Shown: positions 26,101 through 40,711, counted from the first letter of the stretch. The stretch is DNA of 64,000 nucleotides from Trichoplax adhaerens (GCF_000150275.1 NW_002060945.1:8267650-8331649); one strand, 5' to 3'. The notes: generated by a model not told the origin, from the sequence alone. Made by a program: numbers and translations.

Positions 26101-29100
26101 AAGCTTATACCCTCAATTGAGAGATAAATAAGGAATACTATCAGTATTAACAACTACAGTATCGCTAATTCTTGATAATCATGTAGACTTTCCGATAACA
26201 ATTGGTAGTTTGTAATCATTTATACTTTGGCATTGGTAAATTCCAACGTCAGTTATTCGAGCTCCGTCAGTGAAACGAACTGGTCCCTATAGAACAACAA
26301 TATAAAATTACCTTAGTAATTGATATAAAGTATGAAACTGTTGCACATTGAAGTCTACAACGCATACTTACACTAATTCCAATAAAATTTGTGTTTGACA
26401 TTTCATTAAATAAAATACTTCTTATAAAGCTATTTTTATAATGAAAATCAGATAATGTACTTCCACTTTCTTTAAGAATATTCTCAGTTTTGTTTAAAGC
26501 CAATGCCAATGCCCACATTGCATCATAACCATTTATTTGAAAATACTTATAAAGTGAAGGTGGCCGTTGAACATAACTGTAGTAGTGCTCCATGTATTGG
26601 GATGAATTCTAATAGCATTTCAAAGTATAACATATAGATACATAAAAACATACAGTAAATATTTTAGTCAATTAGATGTAGTAAGCTACATGAATCTGGA
26701 ATTTAACATCAAAGAAACAAGCCTTTATTTTATCTATGCCAAATTATATAAAGTTATTAATCAGATAGATTTTTGTTATCACATTCGTGTTATACAGCAA
26801 TCTATTTTGGCAGCGAAAAATTCGATATAAACTCCTTACAACAGACAACATCTACTTTACGATCCAGCAGACTCGCTGTTGTTAATCAAATTAAGAGCTG
26901 ATGTAAAAAGGTACAGTAGAATTAGCAGATTTAATGCATATTCCAAGAAGGCATAATAGTTGATATTAACACCTATTCAGAAACGGAATTGTAAGTTTGG
27001 ATATTAGATTAGCATCAACATGTAAAATGTTTTAGTAATACGTGATTAGTTACGCGTAAATTTCTCACAGAATTGTAACTTATGGAAATTTTACAACAGG
27101 ATTATTACTTTCTACTAACTATATTGGTTAGTCAGTGATAGCCTCATTGTCAATTAATAATTACTTTTAGTCTATAAATTAGTAATTATAAATTAGCCTT
27201 TTTTGACAATATTCAGAACTATTGAGCCTTTAGATATATATTCCTGAGTACCGTTGCAATATTTTCATCTATTTTGTTAATTTTTCCTATTTTCTATTAC
27301 CAATAGATGAGTGCTAATCATCAAATCTCATTAACTGCCATAATACTGCTCTGTAGACATTATATGGAGTGATAATCATATAGTCTATGAATTGCGTGCA
27401 TTGTGAAGAAGTTTGATCATAATTTAGCAACAGTTAGCATTACAGGCGCCATTATATACAGAGTAGCATAGAGTCGTTTACGTAGTGATAAAAAATTTTC
27501 AAGCATGATTGACTTACCATGCCAGAGATTGTGTTTGGATTAAGGCCCAATTTGATATTATTAAAAGTAAAATAGTTTGTTAAAACTTGTTCAATTTCAG
27601 CGATAGAGCAGTTCACATTCCCTTGTCCGAGATTGGATTTCCACCAATCCGTATTATGCCCATATGTAATAAACCAAATATAATGAGGCCCATATAAACC
27701 TTGATGATAGGCCTGAAAGCAAGTATCAAAACCATTATGAGAAATTACTATGTAATCACGGGTCATTCACTAACGTAATACGTCGATGCTACCTGTAATT
27801 AATCTTTTATTCCTTACTATTTTAGAAATCGAAGAATATGAAAAACTGAACATTTGTTCGGTATAGATGTAGCATATCATTTTTGATATTCAAATTAAAA
27901 TGCTGCTATGTTATCCCAATAGAATCAGTCAGATAAGCCTACAAATAAATTTATTACAGATTTCGTTTACTGGCTATCAAATACTACAAGACATTCATGA
28001 GATAGTTATAGATTTCAAAATATGGCATTGTAATTTTACGATGTAGATCTCGCAATTCACTCAGGTAGCACAAACCGTAAAAATGCCAGTAGCATCGAAA
28101 TACGCGAATTATCTATGATACTTCACTAAATACTAAAGCCTTTGATAATTTTTAGGACACTAATAAGACCCGCTTATTTATTTACAATCGCTAAAAATAG
28201 CCATAACTTATTCCACAATCTATGCAATACGCCAACAGTAAGCCGCGATGTAAATTAGTTAGAAATCCAAAGTCTATAATTAGCCCTACTACTGTACCAT
28301 ATCATTAAAATTTAATTATTATATTTTTTATCTCAAATTTGAATAATTGCATTATTGATCCTACCTGACAAATAACTCTAATAGAGTTTTCTGTACTAGC
28401 GAAAAGCAAAATAATTCTTGCACCTTTTTCCTACAAAAATTAATCATCGTCACCATTATAACACAATAAAATTGCAACAATAAGTATAGGATTGAACTAA
28501 TATCAAATGATGAGACAATATTCATATTAAACTTCTAAATGTCTACAATAAAATCGTGCATTACCGCCAGTTCTATCGTTATACTGTATTTTATATTTCG
28601 TCTTACTATAGTAGACTGATCAAAATGCATATTTTAGTCTTAGAAGAGTTACTTTACTGTGTAAAGCCACTAATCAAATACTTATAGTAATTGTCTTTTT
28701 AATTATCAAATTTTGAAACTACTGGTAGAATTCATCAAACGTAAATATCATACGTTATAAGTGATTGTAAAAAACTTATTTATTGGCGAGAAAGTGGTTA
28801 TAAATATCATTAATTTCATTTTATTAATCTCATTTCCGTACCTTAATACTTTTAACCTGAGCGACAGGATCTGTTACAAATGCTTCAGAAGTAACCAATG
28901 TGATATTTTGAGCAATGGCATCTGCAATAAAGTTTTTGGCAGACTAGATATTATAATAAGAAATAAGATAGGTCAGCAATTCATTGATTATAGGCGTAAA
29001 CTTACACATATCCATTTTTAATAGGTACTGTAGCACAATGACAAATACAAGCTTAATAATTTAAATATCCCGATGATAGATCTAATAGAATAGTATACAG

Positions 29101-32100
29101 TAGAAAAAATATTTTGATATTTACATCCTACCAATTTTTATGTTCAATGTTTGGGTACAATAATCCTATTTTATGGCAGCATCTACTGTGATGTAAAACT
29201 AATAAATAGCTTTCTAGTACCTTATGCTACTGTGCTGGAGGGTTCAATATCTCAGAGGATTGATATTTAGTCGCCATTTACAATTATTACACCAAAGGGT
29301 TTATAAAAGTTATGCTTTATTGTAGGTTAGTAATGTGAAGTACAGTGAGGTAGTTACGGTAGATCAGCGTGCAAGCTGTCGTGAGTAACGAGTAGAAGTA
29401 TTAGACTGTGAGAGACTAACTAGAAGACTAACTGAGAAGCTAACGAACTCTGAGGTAGAAATCGCCGATATTTATAGTTTTAAAGATAGAGCACATGCAG
29501 AGAATAAGATTGTGGAATTAGATACAACATATACCATAACAGGTTACAAAATAGCAGATGATTGTAGAAAACAGCGAGTACCTTAATAACTAAATACAGT
29601 AGTCTATATATGAATGTAGAGTAAGCGGACGGTAGATCTGTCTAAATATAAGAGCAATACAACATGTCTATATTTAAGGGTAGAATATAGTTACAGTATA
29701 TTCTAAATACACTACGGCTACATTGCGCAATTTATCTATCTGATAGCAAGCAGCAGATATGATCACGAAGGTATTCGGAACACTTGATATACTAATATGC
29801 CCTGTCTTAAAATCTATTAATAGCTAACTTCTAAGCCATTAGTATATTAACAGTAATTTAATACCGGTAACGTATCCATGATACTTGCGCTTATTTAATG
29901 CATTATATTTCAATATACAGTATTTAAGATATCTGTTAGTAATAATTCAAGCCAAAAAATCATTTTTGTACTCATTTATGGTATTATACAGAAGAAAATT
30001 ACATTTGTCACAAATCATTAATTCGAACAGTTATTATAACAAATTCTGTCTTCATTCATTAATTGCAGTATGAATAATACTTTGAAATTTAATTCATGTA
30101 AGACACCTACCGTTTCGTCAGTTTCTTCAATGTAATGGATGGTAGCAACACGGGTCCAGTTGTAGCGTTTTAAAAGGGCAACTCTAATTTGGTTCAGGGT
30201 AATATCCGTAGTTTCCGTTGTGAAAAAGTGAGGATATGTGGCTCTGTTTATTAGAGCAGCTGATGAAACTCCACTAGCTATCTATTAAAGCAGATTAAGT
30301 AGATCATACAATTAATTATAAGAGTTTCAGATATCCTATAATCCAGTTAAAATATCGTACTACCTCCGCTTTCAATAGTAATTCAACTAAGATTACAACG
30401 TGCTACCTCGCATTGGTCTACAGTACATATTCATTTAAGTGCAATAATAATACCTCCTTTTTGAACTTAAGCTTAGTAGCACTATTCCAAACTAAAAGTA
30501 TTCAGTGACAGCTGTTAGCCGTTGAATGAATAATGTAGCGATATAGTAATACAAACCGAAATGTACTAAAATTATGAAATATCAATTTTACCGTTATCAA
30601 ATTCCAATATTTAGCGATCGATGCAACAGGTTTCGCACAAATGCTAGTCAATGGACCGAAGGTGGCAATTTTAATAGGTCCAGTTGTGACAGCGTCGAAG
30701 AAGGATTTGGTTGTCACCCAAGTTTTATACTGAAAAGAAATTGATTACTGAGAACATATTTTTATATATAAAAGCATGACAGACCAGTAAAATAGATAGA
30801 CGTCTATGTCCTAGCGAACTGTATAAACGTGGAATGCCGTCATAAATTGCAAGAGAAAGATTTCTTCTAAACAACATACTCAAATACCATTATTAACAAT
30901 TTAAAAATTGATTAAATGTATTGCTAAGAAAATTAAAATATTAATCTTAACTTAACTCAGGGATCTCAGAACCTAAGTTATGCTAACTGATCAGTTATAT
31001 CTTAAGAAGTTCTATTCCTTAATCAGAATTTGCATCAACTGTGTTACAACCGCATACATCAAGCTGCTATGGAGATCGCTATAATTTTGTTTGCGCCATA
31101 TTCGAATATAAATTTTATATATCAAGGACTACTGCAATCCCGTAAATATAAGTACATATGAAAAGGCTCGTACATATATAAAGTTTATTTTATTCTAGCA
31201 GCCTTTAGTTATATCATCCATTATCATTTATCCAGCAGCTGAACAAACGAATATAACATGTAACACATTTAAATATATTGATTTAAAAATTATAATATAT
31301 CTTAGTGATGATAGTTAACTCAATGCATAAAACTCATTAACTAATTAAGTTATTAAAGTATGTTCCATAAAAGCGATTCTTCATAAAGGACTTGAGTAGC
31401 CGATTAGGTGATCAGAACCAAACAGTGGAAATTGAGCTAAAAAGCTAACAGTTAACCAGCATAGTATGCGCGTTGATAAAAAAGGTGTCTGTAGGATAAA
31501 AGGTAACGTAGAACTGATTATATCAGTACAGAGACTAATACTTGAAGAGTAGATCTACAGTATTCCCTATGCAGTGGATTGCAACACATGAGGAAGAGAA
31601 CATCTACTATCTTTAATTTAGAACTACTGACTATACTATTGAAATCTGATATCATTTTCGAGGAAGGCATTCTTTCATCTACTGAATACAGTAGCGCATA
31701 TAGTAACTACACTCACTACCCTTGTTATAAAACCTAAATAAACAGTAAATGTTTAGAAAAGATCCATGTATTCATCGTCAAAGGGTTACAGTGACACAGT
31801 GGAGGCTAATACCTAATCTAGTCATATAAAAACAAATTATGGTACGGAAGTTTTAAATTCATAATCACCTGTCTTTCAAATGGTAAAACATATAACTAAT
31901 ATGTTCATCATTGAAAGATTACCGAGATATGTATGAAGGTAATGCCTAAGCTTGTAATAAAGCAATAAATAGTCATACTAGTAAAGACTGAAAATTATAA
32001 GCACCTGTCTTCCGGACGGTAAAATATGTAACTAATGTGGTCCGCGATATATAAGAGGGTAATGCTAAATCTAGTTATAATGGAATAAATTGTCACACTA

Positions 32101-33891
32101 AAGTCTGATAATTATGAGCACCAACCTTTCGAACAGTAAAGCATACAACTATATACTTATTGAAACTACATTATACGACTGTGATGTACCGAAATGAATA
32201 TTCGCGAATTTCAGTTTATACTATGAAATTGATCGCTGTTAGAGAGGAACAAGTCCTTCCACATTAGTGGACTTCCTGAATAATGCAGTGATACTGAATT
32301 TAAATTTATTCTGCTCAATAAGGACGTTGATTTACTTCTAGAAATCCTTAAATTGAGAAACAAACCAAAGGGCACAGCCCATCAGCCTACATGTATATGT
32401 ATAAAATGAAGTGGAATCTAGAGCACTGAAATCGAATTAGCCTGCGGATACTGCGTTAAGTATATTTAGTAAAGATATTTAACTTCCCATTTCCATAAAA
32501 GCATGAAATGAAAAGGTGAAATTATTGTTATGTTCTCTTCATTGGTGCATCAGATCTTATCTCGATAGAAACCTGTACACGGATAAGCCATGAATTAACC
32601 ATAACACAAAAATTTAGACTTGCAGGCGATAACAATTATTATATGATCGATTATAATTATGTCATACGAAAACAAAAAAAACTCAATTATTTATCATTCT
32701 GCTGGAGATGCTTTACTCATCCTAAAATAATTCAATTTACTCCTACGGTTTTTTGAATAGATTACTGTAATAAAAAGTAAGAAAAATTATAAACTGCTTT
32801 TCCATTTATTCTGGAATCAAATGATTATTGGTAAAACTTTTGATTTCAATGCCCGAAAGCATTAAGCATAATTAATAATGAAAATGTCATTTACGCCTTT
32901 ATACAATACCAACTTAAAATCTTATTGACGTTGAATTTATTTGACTACTGGGCTTACGGCGCCTAGATAGATTCCCTTACCATAAAGCGAATCGATACTG
33001 AAATTAACTAAGTATTATTTCTCTATTCGTAATTAAAAGATGAATCAAGTTTTACCAAATTTGCCGCACAAAAATGCTTAAAGATATGCTCTATATTGAA
33101 TGATTGAAATTACTATTTTCATTCTTGGACTCCCACATGATAGTTATCATGTTGGTCAATTCATATTAAAAACCAGAGTAGACGATACTTTAATGCCTAT
33201 TCTCCCCCACATTCTAGAACTTGTGAATTATTTCTAATCTATCACAATTGCGTCTTCTAGAAATTATCGGTAAATTGTGTCCATTGCTAGACCTTCACAG
33301 GTTAATAAGGCAAAAGATAATCTTAAATTGTTTACAAATCCATTTTCTAGACACCCAGTATTTAACGGATATACTCAGTTAAAGCGATATTAATAGAATG
33401 CATTTAATATAATTGCCATGATGCAATTTCAAAGCCCGACGGCTATAATAAAGATAGCTCTATGATACATTGCATCATTTCAAAGCTAATCTTGATAAAT
33501 TTGAATTAATGCAACAACATAAATACTGGTATGAGAAAACATTAGCTTAGGTCCCTCTCTTAATTATTTCCTCGCTCCATTAGAACACAGGATACTAAAT
33601 GATTTTGCTAATACCGAATACTTAAACGGTGACCTATTTTTTAACAATAATACCTACCTCCGTATCCCATACATCCATGGAAAGTTTATATTCAGGCAAA
33701 ATATCGGATCTATTATTGATATCTAGGATAGCCAGTCTACCAGCATCCAATGTCATTTTTCCAAGAAATGTAATGTACGTGTTACTTAATGGTAGAAAGC
33801 CCGCAATTGTTAGAGTTTTATTCTTGGCTGCAACAGTCAAGGAGAAGCTTGATGTGAAGAGTATTATTATACTGCACCATAAAACCTTCAT
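23109..33891 (-). CDS. Gene D: GABA-B-like class C G-protein-coupled receptor (one exon mostly in an assembly gap)
   Basis: Fifteen exons: 33658-33891, 30592-30729, 30111-30281, 28842-28943, 28365-28430, 27518-27712, 26372-26608, 26226-26286, 25965-26057, 25569-25719, 25019-25259, 24788-24910, 24665 into the gap, 24017-24169 and 23109-23183. A signal peptide is followed by TLTIAGFLPLS and the bilobed Venus-flytrap domain with KYWNLI, NWTRVATIH, HYIWFITYG and NGYDAMWALALAL. No cysteine-rich domain precedes TM1, as in GABA-B receptors. TM1 lies in the 25.6-kb exon. HIKMSSPTINNL and KTWRVYRIF flank TM2-TM3, and IIFGVTVTMCLVFIPK ends TM7; these match GABA-B hallmarks closely. The expected role is G-protein coupling at the cell surface in response to GABA or another amino-acid-like ligand; the ligand is unknown. 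The length would be about 790 residues, with a short tail. By comparison with F, roughly 270 bases of the TM4-TM7 exon are lost in the 50-N gap. Confidence 0.87.
24725..24774. other. Assembly gap (50 N) inside the TM4-TM7 exon of gene D
   Basis: Fifty N lie between the TM7 end of exon 13 (24665-24724) and the donor side of exon 12 (24788). The equivalent interval in F is about 1 kb, so the real gap is probably much longer than 50 bases. Confidence 0.9.
29231..29716 (+). mobile_element. Solo LTR, family 1, 486 bp, with 5-bp target-site duplication
   Basis: It begins TGTGCTGGAGGGTTC and ends AATACACTACG, and is flanked by GCTAC on both sides (29226-29230 and 29717-29721). A TATAAAAG box lies at 29302-29309. 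A copy of identical length lies in reverse orientation at 48273-48758. It sits in intron 3 of gene D. No coding sequence or second LTR is present, so it is a solo LTR left by recombination. Confidence 0.88.
31790..32160. repeat. Short tandem repeat array (about 115-136 bp units) in intron 1 of gene D
   Basis: The motif CACCTGTCTT followed by a GGTAAAATATGTAACTAATGTG-like stretch recurs at 31866 and 32002, with a weaker copy (CACCAACCTTTC) at 32119. Between them lie related GGTAATGC-TAA-CTAGT and AATAAAT-GTCA-ACTA blocks. About three degenerate copies; non-coding. Confidence 0.65.
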
Positions 33892-36800
33892 AGTGGCAAT
33901 CCCGAGTTATATAAATTTAGATTCCCAAAGTGATGATCGTTGATTAGAATTAAAAGTAGGTTACGAAGATACAATCGCTCGCTTTAACTTGTCCGTAATA
34001 TTCCTACGCAAATCCCCAACGTCTACTACAAGTTGAACTAATATTACAGTAATAACGGAATTCGATTGCAATTGTACTGTCACAAATATGCATTAATGCC
34101 TACAATAATAGCTTAAAATTTGAAGGCTGCTTGATTCCTTATTGTACAGTGCTAAAATAAAGGGTTTATCCATTCGAAATAAAGCAGTATATTGTTGTAT
34201 TCCAGTAATCTATATTTATCGATATAATACGTAATAATTATAAAGAACGCGAATCTTTACAATATCACAATAGTTTTTTTCGGCTACAAGTATATTCAGC
34301 TATTCATAAGGAAAAGCTGGTTATTATCTACCGCGGTTACAATCAATCATATAGCTTAATTTAGCAGGTAATTTTGCTGGCTTTGTACTTAAACACAATA
34401 TCCTAAACAAAATCAAAAATTGATATCCATAAATTAATCATAAAATGGAATAATATTACCTGCAAGGCTTACTTTATTGTTTTATTTTTACATTATAGAA
34501 AACTATATCTTGTGGCGAACGAAAGTATAAATTAGTTATGTTAAGCTTACATCATTATTAAAAAAATTTAGAGTCTATGTGATAATAGATTGATGTCAAT
34601 CTGTCTTCTTAATACAGGATTTCATGAGGCAAAGGAATCGAATAATCTAAAAGGACGCGCTGAATTCGTTAGGTATATCCGCATAAAAATTGGAAAGATT
34701 TCTCTCAAATATCTAAACACAATTTATTGTGTTAAAGAGCAATAAAATAGTGAAAATAATATTTTCGCAAGTTTTCAGGTTGTAGACGAGAGACTTGAAA
34801 ATTTACTCTCTCGCCTTGGAAGTCAGTCCAATTATTAGTTTCAAATTGCAACAGCTTTAGCCAAAAAATTTGCTATCTTTTGGTCTAAAAGTACTTGTCG
34901 AATTTAATATTTACTATATTATGCAAGAAAAATTTAATCAGCTTTTCAAATTTCTTGTCTCAGAATTAGCTAATATTTGGTTGTATGATAATAATTCGTG
35001 TAATCAACTCTTAAGAGAGAATCAATTCCAGCAGGATAGGCATCACAGAAGAAGTAAAACAAATGAATTTACTTCGTATTATTACAGAAACAACAAAATA
35101 AAAATGATCCAATAGATAGCAAAGCTGCCGAACTGTCAATAAGTTTTGATGGTGATGTCAATGCTGATCAATAAGTCAATAATAAATAGGAATGGATAAT
35201 AGATTTAGTCAAAAGAATTTTTACATAACTGAATCTTGAATATTACAATAAGCACATAAACAGAATATATTAAGGATCAAGTATTCAATTTGCTATTTAT
35301 ATGAAAGTAGATTACGGCTGAGGGCAAGCTAATGGATTATAGAAATTTATCGCCATTACCTCTTATAATACGATTGTACAAAAATCGCACTTTCATTATA
35401 ACCTACAGTAGATTAATTCTATGTTATTCTTGCACAAACATAATCTTTCAACAACGAGTGACTCTCAAATTTATTGTCGATAAGCAGGCTGCAACTGCCA
35501 ATTATAAATGCATTGAGAGCCTGTATCAAATGATATTCAGAGGTAATTTCCTGTCGGATATTAATGAAATAATACAATAATTTGGCTATCATATATTATT
35601 AATGCACCTAGAGTTATTGATCATTAATTACGAAAACATATATAGAACCTTTTGAAACCTCTTCACTTTATTGTATCTAAACATCTCGAGGAGATCATGT
35701 AACACCTATCTAGATCTCTATTTAATATTCTTCGCCATTCCATCACCAAGATATCATAGTTTTACATAAATAGCTCTTAACATGGATGCGAATTAGAGGC
35801 CTATGTAATTGCCTAAGAAAAATGCCTAGGATCCCTGATAATCCTGATTGTTATGCCACAAAACTGTTTCATTTTTAATAAGTACCTAGTTGCTGTAAAA
35901 TTATTAACCTTTAGCTTTAAAACACTCGCTTATTATCAGTATTATTGCTTAAACATTAACAACGAATGGGTGTATATATCTTTTTAGACACTTATTAGAA
36001 TTATGAATAGGAATAATACTAATAATCAACAGACACAAACGGTAGAGTGGACTGTTAACTAAGTTTTCTTTAATATACTTATAATTCACGAAATAATTTA
36101 TGTACTGACGGTATTTAATTACCAGCCCATTTCTCTGAATTGCATTAAGAATTAAATCCTTTAATCATTTAAAATGTAAACAGCTTTTTAAATCTATTAT
36201 TATCTAAATACAAAAATACGGACGGCCCAGATAGCTATAATTTCCTTAATATTCGTACCCGCTATAGCCTAAAATCATTGCCATCCCTGTAGTATCTTCA
36301 AAACTAACTCTTTACCTATGCCTTTGCCACGCATTCGATTATTACCAATTTCTCAAGTACTACGCTAAAATGGATACAAATCATCATCGGGCCAATACTA
36401 GATCTTCCAAGACTATTTCATCGCATTGTAAGACAATAAAATAATAATTTAATAAATTGATTGATCCATAATCAAACATTTACCGTATTCTATCCAATAA
36501 TCTGCTATTATAATTTTTTAGCGATAGTCTACTAACTTACAACAGTCCATTTCACGTATTATATAGATGCAATAGCTAAATTAATTTTTGAATCCATTAG
36601 AGTAGATTGAGCTAGGCTAAGCCATATGATAATGGCCAAGCCAACATTTCAGATATTATTATTCCTTCAAGCTCAACATATGTTAATATCCATACATTTT
36701 TTATTGTTAAAATCAGGTAAATAAAAATAAGAATGAAGACGATGAGCCTAGTAGGCTACGCATACATTATCAAGTGATATTTACTAATCAATACTCGTAT

Positions 36801-37836
36801 TGAGAACATTACTTAAAATAGAAAATAATTGACGTATGAGATAAGTTTCAACATCAATACAATCAAAATATCCTTTACGATACCTTAATCTTATTGATAT
36901 TTAAAATTCATCCTAAAGAATCAATTTAGCTACTCAGTTACAACAATAATGAATTATACGAATAACTTACGGCTGGATAAGAAGATTAATGAGCATTTAT
37001 TATATCGTAATTATCTAAAATATAATATTCCGTGTATCGTTAATAGATAATATTTTCCATTATAAAATAGCTTCAGGGTATTGATTTAAGGACTATTATG
37101 CTTTTAGTTTCAGTAAACCGGAATAAAATGATTTTATTTTCTGAAATGGCTAAAACTAGCTATCTTTGCTGCAATATGCTAATTATTTTCCTGAAATAGG
37201 AGTTTTAATATTGCCCTAGCACCTACAAAGAACGTTTCGTTTTGCAATAGTGTAGTAAGAATCCAGCAAAATGCGATTCTAAAATATCATAAACTTGATA
37301 AGAATATATCTTACACGAACCTAATGCCATTATTTCTGCAAATATTAGGCTGACTTATAATATTAATGTGGTAACATTTTATTAATCATATTAGATGATG
37401 TTCTTAATCACAAAGATAGAATTTATGGCTTAAATGAGCTATTGACTCTAGACTTAAAGCCTAGAGGTACGACTACTTCATTTTCTTTATAATTGTAAAG
37501 ATTGCACTCTGAATTTTATTACGAATGATCTTTTGTTGAAAAAAGAATTAGAAATATTCATAAAATTAGGAAACTGCTGATATTCATTACATATTTCTGA
37601 AGTCAAATGCTCATTAGACCATTATTCTATTTCTAGTCTTCATTCTTGTTCAACATCTATACCTATTTCAGCTTTAACCTAGCCAAAGCCTTAGACATTT
37701 CAGCTATAAAATTACTCCTTATTACAACAAAATCAGATTTAAACAGCCATTATCGTTTGTCATAGCAGCTAATTAAGCTAGTTCAATAAATAACTTTATA
37801 TATAATCGCACGAATTTATCCTTGATGAGATACAGT
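33892..37836. other. Gene-free stretch between gene D and the duplicated block
   Basis: About 4 kb of AT-rich sequence. Plus-strand ORFs at 34870-35115 and 35332-35580 have no recognisable domain, and the composition fits chance. No transposon ends or RNA genes were identified. Confidence 0.4.
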
Positions 37837-38345
37837 CAAGAAAACTAAGGGAGAAAAAGACCGCAAATGTAACTCTCATTGATCGTCAAGTATTCTAATG
37901 AATATTGTACCTTGCGGACTTTAATAATGAGAAATGTACTAATAAAATATTTTATTGATATTGGAATGTGACTAAAAATTTGTTACTAGTGTAAAATATC
38001 GAGAAACTGAACGTGAACCATCTAGATATTCATAATTAGAACCGTAGTTCAATATTTTATACAAAAAAATAACACAGCCGTAATAGAAAGTGTACACTTT
38101 TGTATACTCGTACTAATTTATTTTACTCGTAAAATGTCCTATCTTAATCTCACAGCCAGAAATTGCGATACTTACTCTAACCAAAGTATAGCAGTACCCG
38201 TTATTTTACTCGTAAAATGTACTATTCTGATTTCATAGCCATAAATTAGATACTTACTCTCAACGAAGTAAAACGGTAACAGTAACTTAATACTATGATT
38301 AAAGAATTACTGTGGATTGACAACTAGTCATTTTATAAAAAACTT

Positions 38346-38870
38346 ACCGTCTGTTACGGTGTTGCCTTACCATTAGAACAGTTTAATAAGTACAGTAGTA
38401 GCTAGTGCTGGGTAAGGTAAGTAATGCCTTAACGTGGATGTTGTTTGTGATAGTTCATTAAATATCTGATATTGATTGTTATTGTGTGATAGATGGCAGT
38501 AAGATGATTCAAGTTCTAGTTGATGATAGTTGAATTAGACAACCTACGAGCTTAGATTAAGAATAAGTATGAGTAAGAGATTCAAAATATTTACTGATAG
38601 AAAAGCCATGCAAGGAACATCTCAGTTTGAGATGTTTCTCCTAGTAAGGCATAATTATAATACTATTGTTGTTTACAAATTAGACGGTTCCTATATAAAC
38701 GGTAACATTGGAGTTGAGTGGTGTAGTAAAAGTTGTAGATGTATCTTTGCTAATAAAAGTCTAATCTTTACAGTATTTTGCTGTGTGTGTTTAACGTTAA
38801 GTAAAAGGGCGTTTAAGTCAGTAGCTACTTAAAAACTTTTACTGTATGTTACCTTGTAGCAGAAGTGAAA
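38346..38870 (+). mobile_element. Insertion of about 525 bp present only in unit 1
   Basis: Unit 2 reads straight from AAAAAACTTAT to ATACCTAAATTAACG, whereas unit 1 has about 525 extra bases here, starting around TGTTACGGTGTTGCC and ending around TTGTGACA. The TG...CA ends suggest another LTR-type insertion, but I see no matching flanking duplication. A plus-strand 87-codon ORF (38569-38832) lies inside and has no known domain. Confidence 0.4.
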
Positions 38871-39050
38871 TTGTGACACCATTATACCTAAATTGACGTC
38901 AGGTAATGTGAAAAATTTATTTCAGTCGTTTAATTGATATCAAGAAACATCCTAAATACATATTAAAAGTATTTTTAGAAGCGAAATTAGTTTCCTTTAT
39001 TATAATCGAATAAAACGTAATAGACAAATCTGATACCATAAAATTACCAA

Positions 39051-39088
39051 GTAACGCTTGGCCATTACCGACATTGGCCAAGCGTTAC
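39051..39088. repeat. Perfect 14-bp hairpin at the edge of the deleted segment
   Basis: GTAACGCTTGGCCA (39051-39064) pairs exactly with TGGCCAAGCGTTAC (39075-39088) across a 10-base loop. It lies just after the point where units 1 and 2 stop matching (about 39035). It could be the end of a foldback or DNA transposon remnant. Confidence 0.8.
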
Positions 39089-40711
39089 CTGGCCAATAAA
39101 TTTCTGTTTTTTAACAGTATTAGATTAATACGTTTACTATAGGATGTAAGCTTATGCTATATTATTTTGTATGGAATTGATTGCTTGTAAAAATAATCTA
39201 AGTCCGTTTATCCGGTTTATCTTAGCCGTTTTCGACTGATTATATGAGGTGAAAATTGAATTCACTCTCACGGATAGACGGAATAATAAACGTAGTTTTA
39301 AAATTACTCTCTCGGTTGTGACGATTTATTGCATATCATAAGGATTTGCTTAACTTAAATAACTCAGATTAAGAGTTAGAGGTCGCGAACCTATAGTAAT
39401 GGTAAAAGACTATTACTCGGTCATAACAATGTTATTTAAATCTGTGTTTCTAAACAAGATGATTGTAACTGTATGTAGTAGAGCTGAACAGTTACGATGA
39501 ATATTATTTACTACATGAATCACAATTCAAATTCTGTAAATATAACGCTAAACTAATAGCTAGTATCAAAACAGGATATCGAATGTGCTTATAGAATTTA
39601 GTGATATTTTCTTACTAAAACCTTCGAGCTTAAATATGTTATTAACAAAGTGTTAGGTAAAGCTATTCTTACTTTCGCTTTCTTTTCATTATATTAAGCG
39701 AAAGGAAAACAATTGCCAAAATTATTGCCGCGATTGCCAGTACATTTACAGTGATAAAGACATGCTGGGAAACACCAATAATTCTGACTTCAACTGAAAC
39801 CGTATCAGCGGGTACAGCTCCACCTAGAATTATCATTAATAATGAATTATTATTAAGTACATACAAATCACGGAAATCTGTAATCTGGAGGTAAGAAGTG
39901 CTAATTGCAGAAATATGAAAAATACGGCGATTATTAAACTATCTAACTGTCTCCATAACGAGAAAATGATATTTCTTAAGGATAAATCTCGTAAACTAAC
40001 ATTACTGATTGTTAGTGTAATGGGTAGTCCTCAAAGGTAATGTTGACTTTCTTAATCTAACATATTAGCATTTAGTATTTATCGTCCAAGCTAAAAAAGT
40101 AAGACTGTGCAGGACATACCTATCCAATAGATTTTATTCTCATAAATCTGTAGTTCATTTGTTATACCATAATGTAGACTAATAGGAATAACGTTCGATT
40201 CGTTTCCAATAACTATTAGTGTAGCCAATATTGAATAATTAAACATTGCTTAAGCCTATTTACGCATATTAGCTGAATTCGTATCATTTAGTTAAAGCTT
40301 AATATATTAGTAAATCAGCCAATTTAGAAAGAATTTTTAGTAAAGATTAAGTTATCAAGGTACAGTATGAATAAATCGTAAAGATATTTGTATTTCAGTT
40401 TTTATTCCGAATAATTAAACAGGGTCTTTCTGACTATACGTAGTAGTAACAGTGGAGTGAACGCAACTATTACATAAGGATTATTTTCAATCAAGAAAAA
40501 GAATTGTATTACTAAATGTGATGCTAATACATCTCATCAAAAGACAGTAACTTATTCAAGTATAGAATCGCAAATTTCTTCCATCAAACATAACATAGAA
40601 AGATTAATCAATCTCTCTCCTTAATGTACTCTGTGCTTACTCTGATTTTGATAGATATAGACATCACTTATATCTCATCAAATAAAATACTTCTTATCAT
40701 GGTATTACTAT

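Noticed and set aside
26160-26286. Apparent nonsense codon in receptor D after GIYQCQ
   Set aside because: A GTATAA donor just before it and an acceptor at 26058 join in phase to exon 9, matching the exon 8/9 structure of F.
34870-35580. Two plus-strand ORFs of about 80 codons
   Set aside because: AT-driven composition, no domain, and no neighbouring phase-compatible exons.
38569-38832. 87-codon ORF as a possible gene
   Set aside because: It lies wholly inside an insertion specific to unit 1 and shows no recognisable domain.
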